A model generated the notes under the pieces. It worked only from the letters and a program-made list of their open reading frames with translations, did no database searches and was not told the DNA's origin. Below, one piece after another: positions 23,959 to 33,302 of a stretch of DNA of 59,018 nucleotides (within the stretch, counting starts at the first letter, position 1; every line of letters starts with the position of its first letter). A program made the translations under genes and the position numbers. The DNA lies in the NCBI GenBank assembly GCA_018712245.1, contig DVHE01000003.1:1-59018 (forward strand), read 5' to 3'. The stretch comes from Candidatus Avoscillospira avicola (GTDB lineage: Bacteria > Bacillota > Clostridia > Oscillospirales > Oscillospiraceae).

Positions 23959-26900
23959 ATGGCCTTTGTACACCTCCATCTCCACACCGAATACAGCCTT
24001 CTGGACGGCGTCTGCCGGATCCGGGACTTGATGGACCGGGTCAAGGAGGTGGGGCAGGACGCCGTGGCCATCACCGACCACGGCGTGATGTACGGCGTCA
24101 TTGACTTTTACAAGGCCGCCAAGGCTGCCGGCGTCAAGCCCATCATCGGCTGCGAGGTCTACGTGGCCCCCCGGGGGCGCCATGACCGGGTCCACGGCGT
24201 GGATCAGGAGGCCAACCATCTGGTGCTGCTGTGCGAAAATGAGCAGGGCTATCAAAATCTCAGCTACTTGGTCTCCCAGGGCTTCCTGGACGGCTTTTAC
24301 GGCAAGCCCCGGGTGGATTTGGAGCTTTTGCGGCAGTATCACGGCGGACTGATCGCCCTTTCGGCCTGCCTGGCGGGCAAGATTCCGCAGCTGCTGCTCC
24401 ACCAGGACTACGACGGGGCCAAGGCCGCGGCGCTGGAGCTTTCGGAGATCTTCGGCCCCGACTGCTTCTATCTGGAACTCCAGGACCACCGCCTCCCCGA
24501 GCAGCGGGAGGTGAACCTGGGCATCACCCGCCTGGCCCGGGAGACGGGCCTGCCGCTGGTCGTCACCAACGACGCCCACTATCTCCGCCGATCCGACAGC
24601 CGCATCCAGGATGTCCTGATGTGCGTCCAGATGGGCAAGACCGTGGACGACCCCAACCGCCTGAAATTCGAAACCGACGAATTTTACGTCAAATCCGAGG
24701 CGGAGCTGCGGGAGCTGTTCCCCAACGAGGACGCCGCCTTCGAGAATACGGTCAAAATCGCGGCCCGGTGCAACGTGGAATTCACCTTCGGCAAGTACCA
24801 CCTGCCGGAATTCCAGCTGCCCGAGGGCTATACCTCCCTTTCCTATCTGAAGGAACTCTGCGACCAGGGCTTTGCCGAGCGCTACCAGGGAAAACACCCG
24901 GAGTACCGCCAGCAGCTGGACTACGAGATCGACATGATCGAGAAAATGGGCTTTACCGACTATTTCCTGATCGTCTCCGACTTCGTCCGCTACGCCAAGC
25001 GCGTGGGCATCCCGGTGGGGCCGGGCCGCGGCAGCGCCGCCGGCTCCATGGTCTCCTATACGCTCCACATCACCGACCTGGACCCCATGGAATACAGCCT
25101 CTACTTTGAGCGGTTCTTAAACCCCGAACGTATCTCCATGCCGGATATCGACATGGACTTCGGCGACACCCGCCGGGGCGAGGTGGTGGACTACGTCCGC
25201 CAGAAATACGGCGACGACCACGTGGCGCAGATCGTCACCTTCGGCACTATGGCCGCCCGGGGCGCCATCCGGGACGTGGGCCGGGCGCTGAACTTCACCT
25301 ACGCCGAGACCGACGTGGTGGCCAAGCAGGTGCCCACCATGCCGCTGCACATCACCCTGGCCGAGGCGCTGAAGGTCTCTCCCAAGCTCAAGGCCATGTA
25401 CGACCAGGACGAGCGGGTCCGGCAGCTGATCGACACGGCCCAGGCCCTGGAGGGGATGCCCCGCAACACCTCCACCCATGCCGCCGGCGTGGTCATCACC
25501 CGCCAGCCGGTGTACCACTACGTGCCCCTCTCCACCAACGACGACACCATCGTCACCCAGTACACCATGACGACGCTGGAGCAGCTGGGCCTTTTGAAGA
25601 TGGACTTCCTGGGCCTTCGCAACCTGACGGTCATGGACGACGCCGTCCGGGATATCCGCCTCCGGGAGCCGGACTTTTCTCTCGAGAACATCGACAACTT
25701 CGACGCGGAGACCTTCGCGATGCTCTCCGAGGGCAAGACCTCTGGCGTCTTCCAGATGGAGTCGGCGGGGATGACCGGGGTCTGCATCAATATGAAGCCC
25801 CAGTCCATCGAAGACCTGACGGCCATCGTGGCCCTCTACCGCCCCGGCCCCATGGACTCCATCCCCCGGTTCATCCAGTCCAAGCTGCACCCGGAGACCA
25901 TCCGCTACAAGCACCCGATGCTGGAGCCGATCCTGAAAGTCACCTACGGCTGCATCGTCTACCAGGAGCAGGTCATTGAAATTTTCCGCCGCCTGGGCGG
26001 CTTCAGCCTGGGCCAGGCGGACAATATGCGCCGGGCCATCTCCAAGAAGAAGCAGGACGTGATCCTCTCCGAGCGCCACGCCTTCATCTACGGCGACCCG
26101 GCGCGGAACATCCCCGGCGCCATCGAGCAGGGCGTCCCGGAGGAGATCGCCCAGGCCATCTACGACGAGATTCTCGACTTCGCCAACTACGCCTTCAACA
26201 AGGCCCATGCCGTCTGCTACGCCAAGGTGGCCTACGACACGGCTTACCTCAAGTGCCACTATCCCAAGGAGTATATGGCCGCGCTGATGACCTCGGTGCT
26301 GGACAGCGCCGGCAAGGTGGCCGGCTACATGGCTGAGTGCAAGGACTTGGGCATTCCGGTGCTGCCGCCGGATTTGAACCAGTCCACGGCCCACTTCACC
26401 GTGGTGCCGGAGGGCATCCGCTTCGGCCTGGCCGCTGTGAAGAACATCGGCCGCGGCTTTATCGACAAGGTGGTCCGGGAGCGGGAGAGCGGCGGGCCCT
26501 ACCAGAGCCTGGAGGATTTTTGCAGCCGCCTGTGCGGCACGGAACTCAACAAGCGGGCCATGGAAAACCTCATCAAGTGCGGCGCCTGCGACTGCTTCGG
26601 CCTGCGGCGGAGCCAGCTGCTGGCCATCTACGAGCCGGTAATGGACGCCGTGGCCCAGAGCCGACGCCGCAACGTGGAGGGGCAGCTGGGCCTCTTCGAC
26701 ACCGGCGCGGCGGAGCAGGCCGTGGGCGGCGGCGTCCGGGTGCCGGACCTGCCGGAGCTGACGCCCCAGGACCGGATGAACATGGAGCGGGAGGTGACGG
26801 GCCTGTACCTCTCCGGCCACCCCATGGACGACTACCGGGCGGCGCTGCGCGTCCGGGGTGTGGAGGCCATCGGCGAGATTCTTGCCTGCTTTGAGGAGGA

Positions 26901-27441
26901 GGGCGACGCCTTCTCCGACGGCCAGACGGTGCAGATTGCCGGAATCGTCCAGCAGACCAAGATGAAGACCACCCGCAACCAGAGCATGATGGCCTATGTC
27001 ACGTTGGAGGATGACACCGGCGCCATGGAGCTGCTGGTCTTCGCCAAGAGCATCGAGCAGTACGGCGCGTATCTCGCGGAGAACAGCGCCGTGGTGGTGA
27101 CAGGGCGGATTTCCGTCCGGGACGAAAAGGCACCGCAGCTGATCGTCAACCAGGCCATGCCCATTGCCGACTTCACCCAGTCAGCCCAGGCGCGGCCCGC
27201 TGCACCAGCGCGGGTGGGCCGAATCTACCTGCGCCTGCCCAGTGAGACCGGCAGCGCCTACCGCCGCGTCCGGCCGGTGCTGAATATGTTCCCTGGCCAG
27301 ACGCCGGTGGTGCTGTACTTTGCGGATACGCGAATCCGGCGCCAGACCTTCTGCCTGCCGGAGGCGGACCTCTTGGAGGAACTCCGGGAAATCCTCGGCG
27401 CGGAGAACGTGGTGGTGCAGGATGCGCGCCAGCCGGGATGA
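23959..27441 (+). CDS. dnaE: DNA polymerase III subunit alpha (DnaE)
   Basis: 1160 residues, normal for DnaE. ATG 23959 follows AAAGGAG at 23945-23951. N-terminal PHP domain (FVHLHLHTEYSLLDG, EVYVAPRG, VVTNDAHYL). Polymerase core with PGRGSAAGSMVSYTL (~355) and the catalytic Asp-containing PDIDMDFGD (~395), then RPGPMDSIPRFI and YNFNKAHA-like FNKAHAVCYA. C-terminal helix-hairpin and OB-fold region (VQIAGIVQQTKMKTTRNQSMM). Replicative or lesion-tolerant polymerase alongside PolC. Apparently monocistronic after the repeat block; a promoter was not obvious. Confidence 0.97.
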   Translation: MAFVHLHLHTEYSLLDGVCRIRDLMDRVKEVGQDAVAITDHGVMYGVIDFYKAAKAAGVKPIIGCEVYVAPRGRHDRVHGVDQEANHLVLLCENEQGYQNLSYLVSQGFLDGFYGKPRVDLELLRQYHGGLIALSACLAGKIPQLLLHQDYDGAKAAALELSEIFGPDCFYLELQDHRLPEQREVNLGITRLARETGLPLVVTNDAHYLRRSDSRIQDVLMCVQMGKTVDDPNRLKFETDEFYVKSEAELRELFPNEDAAFENTVKIAARCNVEFTFGKYHLPEFQLPEGYTSLSYLKELCDQGFAERYQGKHPEYRQQLDYEIDMIEKMGFTDYFLIVSDFVRYAKRVGIPVGPGRGSAAGSMVSYTLHITDLDPMEYSLYFERFLNPERISMPDIDMDFGDTRRGEVVDYVRQKYGDDHVAQIVTFGTMAARGAIRDVGRALNFTYAETDVVAKQVPTMPLHITLAEALKVSPKLKAMYDQDERVRQLIDTAQALEGMPRNTSTHAAGVVITRQPVYHYVPLSTNDDTIVTQYTMTTLEQLGLLKMDFLGLRNLTVMDDAVRDIRLREPDFSLENIDNFDAETFAMLSEGKTSGVFQMESAGMTGVCINMKPQSIEDLTAIVALYRPGPMDSIPRFIQSKLHPETIRYKHPMLEPILKVTYGCIVYQEQVIEIFRRLGGFSLGQADNMRRAISKKKQDVILSERHAFIYGDPARNIPGAIEQGVPEEIAQAIYDEILDFANYAFNKAHAVCYAKVAYDTAYLKCHYPKEYMAALMTSVLDSAGKVAGYMAECKDLGIPVLPPDLNQSTAHFTVVPEGIRFGLAAVKNIGRGFIDKVVRERESGGPYQSLEDFCSRLCGTELNKRAMENLIKCGACDCFGLRRSQLLAIYEPVMDAVAQSRRRNVEGQLGLFDTGAAEQAVGGGVRVPDLPELTPQDRMNMEREVTGLYLSGHPMDDYRAALRVRGVEAIGEILACFEEEGDAFSDGQTVQIAGIVQQTKMKTTRNQSMMAYVTLEDDTGAMELLVFAKSIEQYGAYLAENSAVVVTGRISVRDEKAPQLIVNQAMPIADFTQSAQARPAAPARVGRIYLRLPSETGSAYRRVRPVLNMFPGQTPVVLYFADTRIRRQTFCLPEADLLEELREILGAENVVVQDARQPG

Positions 27442-27487
27442 AACTGGAAAATTCACAATTGGTCTACAAATTGCCCCCCAGGTATGG

Positions 27488-27493
27488 TATAAT
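27488..27493 (+). promoter_or_regulatory. Extended -10 promoter for the lipoprotein gene
   Basis: TATAAT at 27488-27493 preceded by TGG (extended -10), 39 nt before ATG 27532. No good -35; the extended -10 may suffice. Confidence 0.6.
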
Positions 27494-27531
27494 TCTAATC
27501 TGAATGAGTATCCCCGGAAAGGAGGCGGCCC

Positions 27532-28869
27532 ATGGGACGCTGGAAATATGGGGCGGTCCTCTTTGGCTGCCTGCTGCTGTGCGGCCTTTTGAGCGGCTGC
27601 TTTGTCCAGTCGGCGGACAGTCTCTATGCCCTGCCGCGGCAGTCGGACACCTATTACGACCTCCAAAATGCCATCGACGCGGCGCTGCCCGTCGATGCAG
27701 CTTATGCCGGCCCGCTGACCGGCCCCAACCAGCAGGCCGTGCAGCTGGCGGACCTGGATGGCGACGGCGAGGACGAGGCGCTGGCCTTCACCAGAACCAG
27801 CGGGGAGCAGCCGCTGAAAATCTATATTTTTGACGCCATTGACGGCTCCTTCTCCATGACGACGGTCATCGAGGGGGACGGCGCGGCCTTTGACGCGGTG
27901 GAGTACGTCCAGGTGGACGATACACCGGGCCTGGAGATTATCCTGGGCCGGCAGCTGAGTGACCAGATCGTGCAGTCCCTGAGCGTCTACGCCTATGAGG
28001 ACGGCGGCGCCATGGAGCTGATGCACAGCAGCTATTCGGAGTATAAGGTCGTGGACCTCAACCTGGACGACCGGCAGGACGTGCTGATTCTCCGGCAGGA
28101 GGCCGATACCGGCAACAGCGTGGCGGAGTATTACTCCTTCCACGACGGTATGATGGAGCTGCTCCAGACGGCGCAGCTCTCCAAGGGTGCCGGCAGCATC
28201 GAGCGGATCACTACTGGCTACATCACCAAGGATATCCCCGGCGTGTTCGTCACCAGCACCTACGGGGAGGACAGCCTGGTCACCGATGTGCTGGCCTTCC
28301 TGGGCCAGACCTTCTCCAACCTGACGCTGTCCGGGGAGAGCGGCATCAGCACCCAGCTGGTGCGCAGCCTCCAGATCTACGCCACGGACATCGACGAGGA
28401 CGGCCTGGTGGAGCTGCCCACCCTGGTGGCCCTGCCCAGCGCCACTGCCGGCGAGGAGACTTACTGGCTGGTGGAGTGGTACGGTCTTCAAACCAGCGGT
28501 ACCCGGGTGAAGAAGCTGACCACCTTTTATAACCCTACCAGCGGCTGGTTTCTGACCATCCCGGAGCAATGGGTCAATCAGCTGACGGTCTCTCGGAGCT
28601 CCCCCTCCACCGGCACGGTGTGCTACACCTTCTCCCGCTGGAGTGGCCGGAACGCCACGCCCGAGGAGATTTTGAGCATTTACATCATCACCGGCGACGA
28701 CCGCTTGGACCAGGCCCAGAGCCAGGGACGGTTCCTGCTGGCAGAGAAGGGCGAGGTTGCCTATGCTGCCAGCCTGGGCAAGAGCTCCCTGGCCGGAGAC
28801 CTCACCCAGGAGACGCTCCAGGCGATGTTCCATTTGATTCAGACGGACTGGAACTCCGGCGAGACGTGA
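27532..28869 (+). CDS. Lipoprotein with FG-GAP/VCBS-like repeats
   Basis: 445 residues. Signal peptide with lipobox LLSGC, lipid-anchored Cys23. The mature part has repeats of the form ADLDGDGEDEALAF (~76-90), VDLNLDDRQDVLIL (~178-190) and ATDIDEDGLVELPTLV (~285-300), which look like Ca-binding FG-GAP/beta-propeller blades. No enzyme motif. It lies 58 nt upstream of a PhoB-type regulator gene and may be a sensory partner of that two-component system, which is inference. AAAGGAGG precedes ATG 27532. Confidence 0.75.
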   Translation: MGRWKYGAVLFGCLLLCGLLSGCFVQSADSLYALPRQSDTYYDLQNAIDAALPVDAAYAGPLTGPNQQAVQLADLDGDGEDEALAFTRTSGEQPLKIYIFDAIDGSFSMTTVIEGDGAAFDAVEYVQVDDTPGLEIILGRQLSDQIVQSLSVYAYEDGGAMELMHSSYSEYKVVDLNLDDRQDVLILRQEADTGNSVAEYYSFHDGMMELLQTAQLSKGAGSIERITTGYITKDIPGVFVTSTYGEDSLVTDVLAFLGQTFSNLTLSGESGISTQLVRSLQIYATDIDEDGLVELPTLVALPSATAGEETYWLVEWYGLQTSGTRVKKLTTFYNPTSGWFLTIPEQWVNQLTVSRSSPSTGTVCYTFSRWSGRNATPEEILSIYIITGDDRLDQAQSQGRFLLAEKGEVAYAASLGKSSLAGDLTQETLQAMFHLIQTDWNSGET

Positions 28870-28927
28870 TATCCCGCCCGGTTCCGCCGCCGCGCCTTAT
28901 TTCGAGTCCAACAAAAGGAGTTTAGCC

Positions 28928-29614
28928 ATGAAGAAAGTATTGATCCTGGAGGACGAAGTCAGCATCCGCAGCTTTGTGGTCATCAACCTCAAGCGCGCCG
29001 GCTACGAGGCCATCGAGGCCGGCACCGGCATGGAGGCCCTGGAGCAGCTGAAGAACAACCCCGACGTGGGCGTGGCCATTTTGGACATCATGCTCCCGGA
29101 CATCGACGGCTTTGAGGTCTGCCGCAATATCCGCGCCACCGACAAACAGATCGGCATCATCATGCTCACCGCCCGCAGCCAGGAAATGGACAAGGTGACG
29201 GGCCTGATGACCGGCGCCGATGACTATATTACCAAGCCCTTCTCCCCGGCGGAGCTGACGGCTCGGATCGACGCTTTGTACCGCCGGGTGGGCGGCGACG
29301 CCGCCCCCGATGCCGTGGAGCTGAGCCAGGGGCCCTTCGTCCTCAACACCCGGAACCGCACCCTGGACAAGGCGGGCCGCCGCATCAAGCTGACCCAGGT
29401 GGAGTACTCCATCATGAAGCTCTTTATGCAGAACCCGGGCCGGGCCCTCTCCCGGGAGGACATCCTGGCGGCGGTCTGGGGTCGGGACTACGACGGCGAG
29501 CTGAAGATCGTGGACGTGAATATCCGCCGTCTGCGGATTAAGATCGAGGATGACACCGCCAACCCCACCTACATTACCACCGTCTGGGGCTTCGGCTACA
29601 AGTGGGGCGCGTAA
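28928..29614 (+). CDS. OmpR/PhoB-family response regulator
   Basis: 228 residues. Receiver LILEDEVSIRSFV with phospho-acceptor Asp53 in AILDIMLPD, MLTARSQ, and KPFSPAEL; C-terminal winged helix with LTQVEYSIMKLFMQNPGRALSREDILAAVWG and VDVNIRRLRIKIEDD...TVWGFGYKW. AAAGGAG precedes ATG 28928. The cognate kinase lies 443 bp downstream, separated by a repeat cluster. Confidence 0.92.
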   Translation: MKKVLILEDEVSIRSFVVINLKRAGYEAIEAGTGMEALEQLKNNPDVGVAILDIMLPDIDGFEVCRNIRATDKQIGIIMLTARSQEMDKVTGLMTGADDYITKPFSPAELTARIDALYRRVGGDAAPDAVELSQGPFVLNTRNRTLDKAGRRIKLTQVEYSIMKLFMQNPGRALSREDILAAVWGRDYDGELKIVDVNIRRLRIKIEDDTANPTYITTVWGFGYKWGA

Positions 29615-30057
29615 AGGGCAGAGAAGGGAGAAGAGGGAATAGGTGCGCTGAAAGCAAACCTCGTAGGGGCCGATGCCCACATCGGCCCGCCCACCTGCGC
29701 ATCCCGCCGCACCCGTGACGAACGCAAACCACGTAGGGGCGGCTATCAGCCGCCCGCCTGGTCCGCGTCGTCAGAGCGCCTGCGGCGATGAGACCCGCCT
29801 GCGGCGGGTTTGGGCCGATGTGGGCATCGGCCCCTACGGAAGGACTGCGGCAACATGATAACCTGCAATTCCCTCGTAGGGGCGCGCATCGCGCGTCCGC
29901 TAGCCCGCGCCGCCAGAGCGCCTGCGGCAAATGAACTGGGGGAGTAAGTGACGCGTGAATAGGGAAGCGTGAATCGGTGTATCCTGCCGCCCCGTCATGA
30001 CCGCCTTATCATCGGCCACCCCTGCCTGTCCGGCATTTTGAGAGGATGTGAACCGGC
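29615..30057. repeat. Cluster of REP-like repeats between regulator and kinase genes
   Basis: Contains type A at 29662-29690, type B at 29732-29757, inverted type A at 29812-29838, and type C at 29875-29901 (CGTAGGGGCGCGCATCGCGC...). Between them are short copies of CGCCTGCGGC. After 29940 comes a degenerate purine-rich stretch (TAAGTGACGCGTGAATAGGG) like the one at 35678-35709. I see no gene. Confidence 0.88.
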
Positions 30058-31482
30058 CTGAAGACCTTTAAAAAATTTACCGGGATCGAGCGCCGGTGGA
30101 TATTTAACAATGTGATTTTGATGATTGCCCTGGTGGTTTTGTCCGTGGTGATTTTTTCGGTGTCCTTTTCCATCTATTGCTACTCCAATCTCCGGGTGGG
30201 CTTGGAGGAAAAGGCAAAAACCACCACCGACTTCTTTGGAAACTATCTCAGCCAGAGCTACAACGAGTACTACCAGTCCTGCATCCGCTTCGCCCAGACC
30301 TTTGAGGAGAAAAACACCCTGGAGCTGCAATTCATCTCCACCAGCGGCAAGATCGTCGCCTCCTCCTACGGCCAGTGGGCCGGAGAGTCGCCCCGCACGT
30401 CCGACGTGGCCCAGGCCATCGCCAACCGGGACACCGAGGTGTTCCAGGGGCGAAACCCCAGCACCGGTGAGCGTATCATGGCGGTCTCCAGCCCGATGAT
30501 CTACGTCAACGGCGAGGTCATCGGCGTGCTGCGCTTTGTCACCAGCCTCAAAAATGTAGATCGGCAGATCGCCATGGCTGTGGGCCTGGCGCTGCTGGTG
30601 GGGGCGCTTTTCATCGCCTTCGTGCTTTACTCCAGCCGCTTCTTCATCCGCTCCATTCTGGTGCCGGTGTCGGAGATCACCGCCACGGCCAAGCGCATTG
30701 CCGCCGGCTCCTACGGTGCCCGAATCCAAAAGCACCAGGACGACGAGATCGGCGAGCTGGCCGAGACCATCAACGATATGTCCGCCAAGATCGCCCAGTC
30801 GGAGAAGATGCAGAGCGAGTTCATCTCCTCGGTGTCCCATGAGCTGCGCACCCCGCTGACGGCCATCACCGGCTGGGGCGAGACCATCCTCTCCGCCGAC
30901 CAGATCGATCCGGTGGAGACCCGCCGCGGCATGGTCATTATTCTCCGGGAGGCCCGGCGCCTCACCTCCATGGTGGAGGAGCTTTTGGAGTTCACCCGGA
31001 TGCAGGACGGCCGCTTCACCCTCAATATGGCAGAGGCGGACCTCCGGTCCGAGTTTGAGGACACCGTGTTTATGTACGGCAGCCGCCTCCAGCAGGAGGG
31101 CATCGCGCTGGAGTACGAGGAGAACGACGAAGACATCCCCGAGATTCCCTGCGATGTCTCCCGGATGCGGCAGGTATTCCTGAATATCCTGGACAACGCC
31201 GCCAAGCACGGCGGCGAAGGAAAGAAGATCACCGCCTCCATCCACCACGAGGCGGGCAATGTGGTGGTGCGGATTCGGGACTTCGGACCCGGCATCCCCG
31301 AGGATGAGCTGCCCCACGTGAAGATGAAGTTTTATAAGGGCAGCTCCAAGGCCCGGGGCAACGGCATCGGCCTGGCGGTGTGCGAGGAGATCGTCACCAT
31401 GCACGGCGGTACCTTGACGCTGGAAAACGCCCCCGGCGGCGGCACCCTAGTGACCATTTCCCTCCCGACGGGGGAAGAATAG
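30058..31482 (+). CDS. Sensor histidine kinase (HAMP, HisKA, HATPase), apparent CTG start
   Basis: 474 residues if started at CTG 30058; the only canonical option, GTG 30112, would remove the N-terminal KTFKKFTGIERRWIFNN stretch typical of relatives and lacks a ribosome site. Helix 1 ~19-42, extracytoplasmic domain, helix 2 ~170-195, HAMP (VPVSEITATAKRIAAGSYGARI), HisKA with SVSHELRTPLTAI (His261), N box FLNILDNAAKHGG, G boxes RDFGPGIPEDE and GNGIGLAVCEEI. Cognate to the PhoB-type regulator. Followed 8 nt later by the DUF1385 gene. Confidence 0.87.
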   Translation: MKTFKKFTGIERRWIFNNVILMIALVVLSVVIFSVSFSIYCYSNLRVGLEEKAKTTTDFFGNYLSQSYNEYYQSCIRFAQTFEEKNTLELQFISTSGKIVASSYGQWAGESPRTSDVAQAIANRDTEVFQGRNPSTGERIMAVSSPMIYVNGEVIGVLRFVTSLKNVDRQIAMAVGLALLVGALFIAFVLYSSRFFIRSILVPVSEITATAKRIAAGSYGARIQKHQDDEIGELAETINDMSAKIAQSEKMQSEFISSVSHELRTPLTAITGWGETILSADQIDPVETRRGMVIILREARRLTSMVEELLEFTRMQDGRFTLNMAEADLRSEFEDTVFMYGSRLQQEGIALEYEENDEDIPEIPCDVSRMRQVFLNILDNAAKHGGEGKKITASIHHEAGNVVVRIRDFGPGIPEDELPHVKMKFYKGSSKARGNGIGLAVCEEIVTMHGGTLTLENAPGGGTLVTISLPTGEE

Positions 31483-31490
31483 AGGCAACC

Positions 31491-32438
31491 ATGAAACAAG
31501 AGACAAATAACCAAGAAAAATTCAAAACGATGATCGGCGGCCAGGCCCTGATTGAAGGCATTTTGATGCAGGGCCCGGAGAAGAAGTCCATCGTCGTCCG
31601 GGGCCCGGAGGGCCTGGTGGTCAAGACCCAGCGCCTGAACCCCCTGAAGGAGCGCTATCCCATTCTGGGCTGGCCGCTGATTCGCGGCGTGGTCAACTTT
31701 GGCGCCAGTATGGTGAGCGGCGTCAAGGCGCTGATGTACTCGGCGGAGTTCTTCCCCGAGGAGGAGGCGGAGCCCTCCAAATTCGACCAGTGGCTGGAGA
31801 AAAAGATCGGCTCTGAAAAGATGGAAAAGGCCGTGATCTACCTGGCGGTGCTGCTGGGCGTGGCCTTTTCGGTGGGCCTGTTCATTCTGCTGCCCACCTT
31901 CCTCTCGGGCCTTTTGCCCGGCGTGCGCACCAATTACCTGGCCCGGAACCTGCTGGAGGGCTTTTTGAAGATTGCCCTCTTCATGGGGTACATGATCCTG
32001 GTTTCCCGGATGAAGGATATGCGCCGCGTGTTCTCCTACCACGGCGCCGAACATAAGACCATCCGCTGCTACGAGGCGCAGCTGCCGCTGACGGTGGAAA
32101 ACGTCCGGCCCATGACCCGCAAGCACCCCCGCTGCGGCACCAGCTTTTTGCTGGTGGTCATCTGCATTAGCATCCTCTGCGGCTGCTTCATCCGGGTGGA
32201 GAACACCTGGCTTCGGATGGGACTGCACCTTTTGATGCTGCCGGTGATCGTGGCAGTGAGCTATGAGTTCAACCGCCTGGTGGGCCGGTACGACAACTGG
32301 TTCACGCGCATCCTCACGGCGCCGGGCCAGTGGATGCAGAATTTCACCACCAACGAGCCAGACGACTCCATGATCGAGGTAGCCATCCGGGCGCTGGAGG
32401 AAGTGATCCCCGAGAAAGCGGGGACCGATCAATGGTGA
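31491..32438 (+). CDS. DUF1385 family membrane protein (YqhQ-like)
   Basis: 315 residues from ATG 31491. Family signature GGQALIEGILMQGPEKKSIVVR near the N-terminus, then helices at ~115-145, ~155-175, ~225-265; FSYHGAEHKTIRCYE and HPRCGTSFLLVV are conserved metal-site-like motifs. Function unknown; widely found next to prmC in Firmicutes, as here, where its stop overlaps the prmC start (ATGGTGA). Confidence 0.9.
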   Translation: MKQETNNQEKFKTMIGGQALIEGILMQGPEKKSIVVRGPEGLVVKTQRLNPLKERYPILGWPLIRGVVNFGASMVSGVKALMYSAEFFPEEEAEPSKFDQWLEKKIGSEKMEKAVIYLAVLLGVAFSVGLFILLPTFLSGLLPGVRTNYLARNLLEGFLKIALFMGYMILVSRMKDMRRVFSYHGAEHKTIRCYEAQLPLTVENVRPMTRKHPRCGTSFLLVVICISILCGCFIRVENTWLRMGLHLLMLPVIVAVSYEFNRLVGRYDNWFTRILTAPGQWMQNFTTNEPDDSMIEVAIRALEEVIPEKAGTDQW

Positions 32439-33301
32439 CGACCTACGGCGCCCTAATGCGCCAGACGGCCCGGGCCCTGGAGGCCGAGGAGGGTCCCCGG
32501 GCCGATTTCACCGCCCGGGCGCTGATGACCTACCTCACCGGCAAGGACACGGCCCAGCTGCTGGCCATGCAGAATCTCTTCCTGCCGGAGGAGCTGGCCG
32601 AGCAGTATCAGGCCTTGGCAGAGCGCATTTTGACTGGAGAACCCCTGGCCTATATCCTGGGCCAGTGGGATTTCTATGGCCAGACCTATACGGTGACGCC
32701 GGAGGTGCTGATCCCCCGGGACGACACCATGGCCGTGGTGGACCTCATTCTGGAGCGGCGCCACCTGCTGCCGCAAAACCCCCGCATCCTCGACCTCTGC
32801 ACCGGCTCCGGCTGCATCGGCCTGACGCTGGCCGCCCGGATCAAAACCGCCCGGGTGACGCTGGCAGACCTCTCGCCGGGGGCGCTGAAAATCGCCAAAA
32901 AGAACACTGTGGACCAGCACCTGACGGCCCGGGTCTCCTGCCTGACGGCGGACGCCATGGTGCCCGCCAGCCGGTTTCTCGGCCAGTTCGACGTTTTGAT
33001 CTCCAACCCGCCCTATGTGACGGCGGCGGAGATGGCGGCGCTGCCCCGGTCCGTCCGGGACTTTGAGCCGGCCATGGCCCTGGACGGCGGCCCCGACGGG
33101 CTGGACTTTTACCGGGCCATCGCCAAGAACTTCACACCGGCCATCAAGCCCGGCGGCTATCTGGCCCTGGAGTTCGGCATGGGCCAGGAGGACGCGGTCT
33201 CCTGGATTTTGGAGGCCTGGGACTACGACATTCTCGCACTGAAGAAGGACGCCGGGGACATCACCCGGGCCATTCTGGCACAAAAGAAAGAAAGGGATTG
33301 A
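32432..33301 (+). CDS. prmC: Peptide chain release factor N5-glutamine methyltransferase
   Basis: 289 residues from ATG 32432. N-terminal helical domain, then Rossmann methyltransferase with [16 protein letters not shown] (SAM loop) and VLISNPPYV (NPPY, binds the Gln side chain of release factors), plus [15 protein letters not shown]. Methylates the GGQ motif of RF1/RF2. Overlaps DUF1385 by 7 nt; recA follows after 1 nt. The usual prfA/rpmE partners are not in this window. Confidence 0.95.
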   Translation: MVTTYGALMRQTARALEAEEGPRADFTARALMTYLTGKDTAQLLAMQNLFLPEELAEQYQALAERILTGEPLAYILGQWDFYGQTYTVTPEVLIPRDDTMAVVDLILERRHLLPQNPRILDLCTGSGCIGLTLAARIKTARVTLADLSPGALKIAKKNTVDQHLTARVSCLTADAMVPASRFLGQFDVLISNPPYVTAAEMAALPRSVRDFEPAMALDGGPDGLDFYRAIAKNFTPAIKPGGYLALEFGMGQEDAVSWILEAWDYDILALKKDAGDITRAILAQKKERD

Positions 33302-33302
33302 C

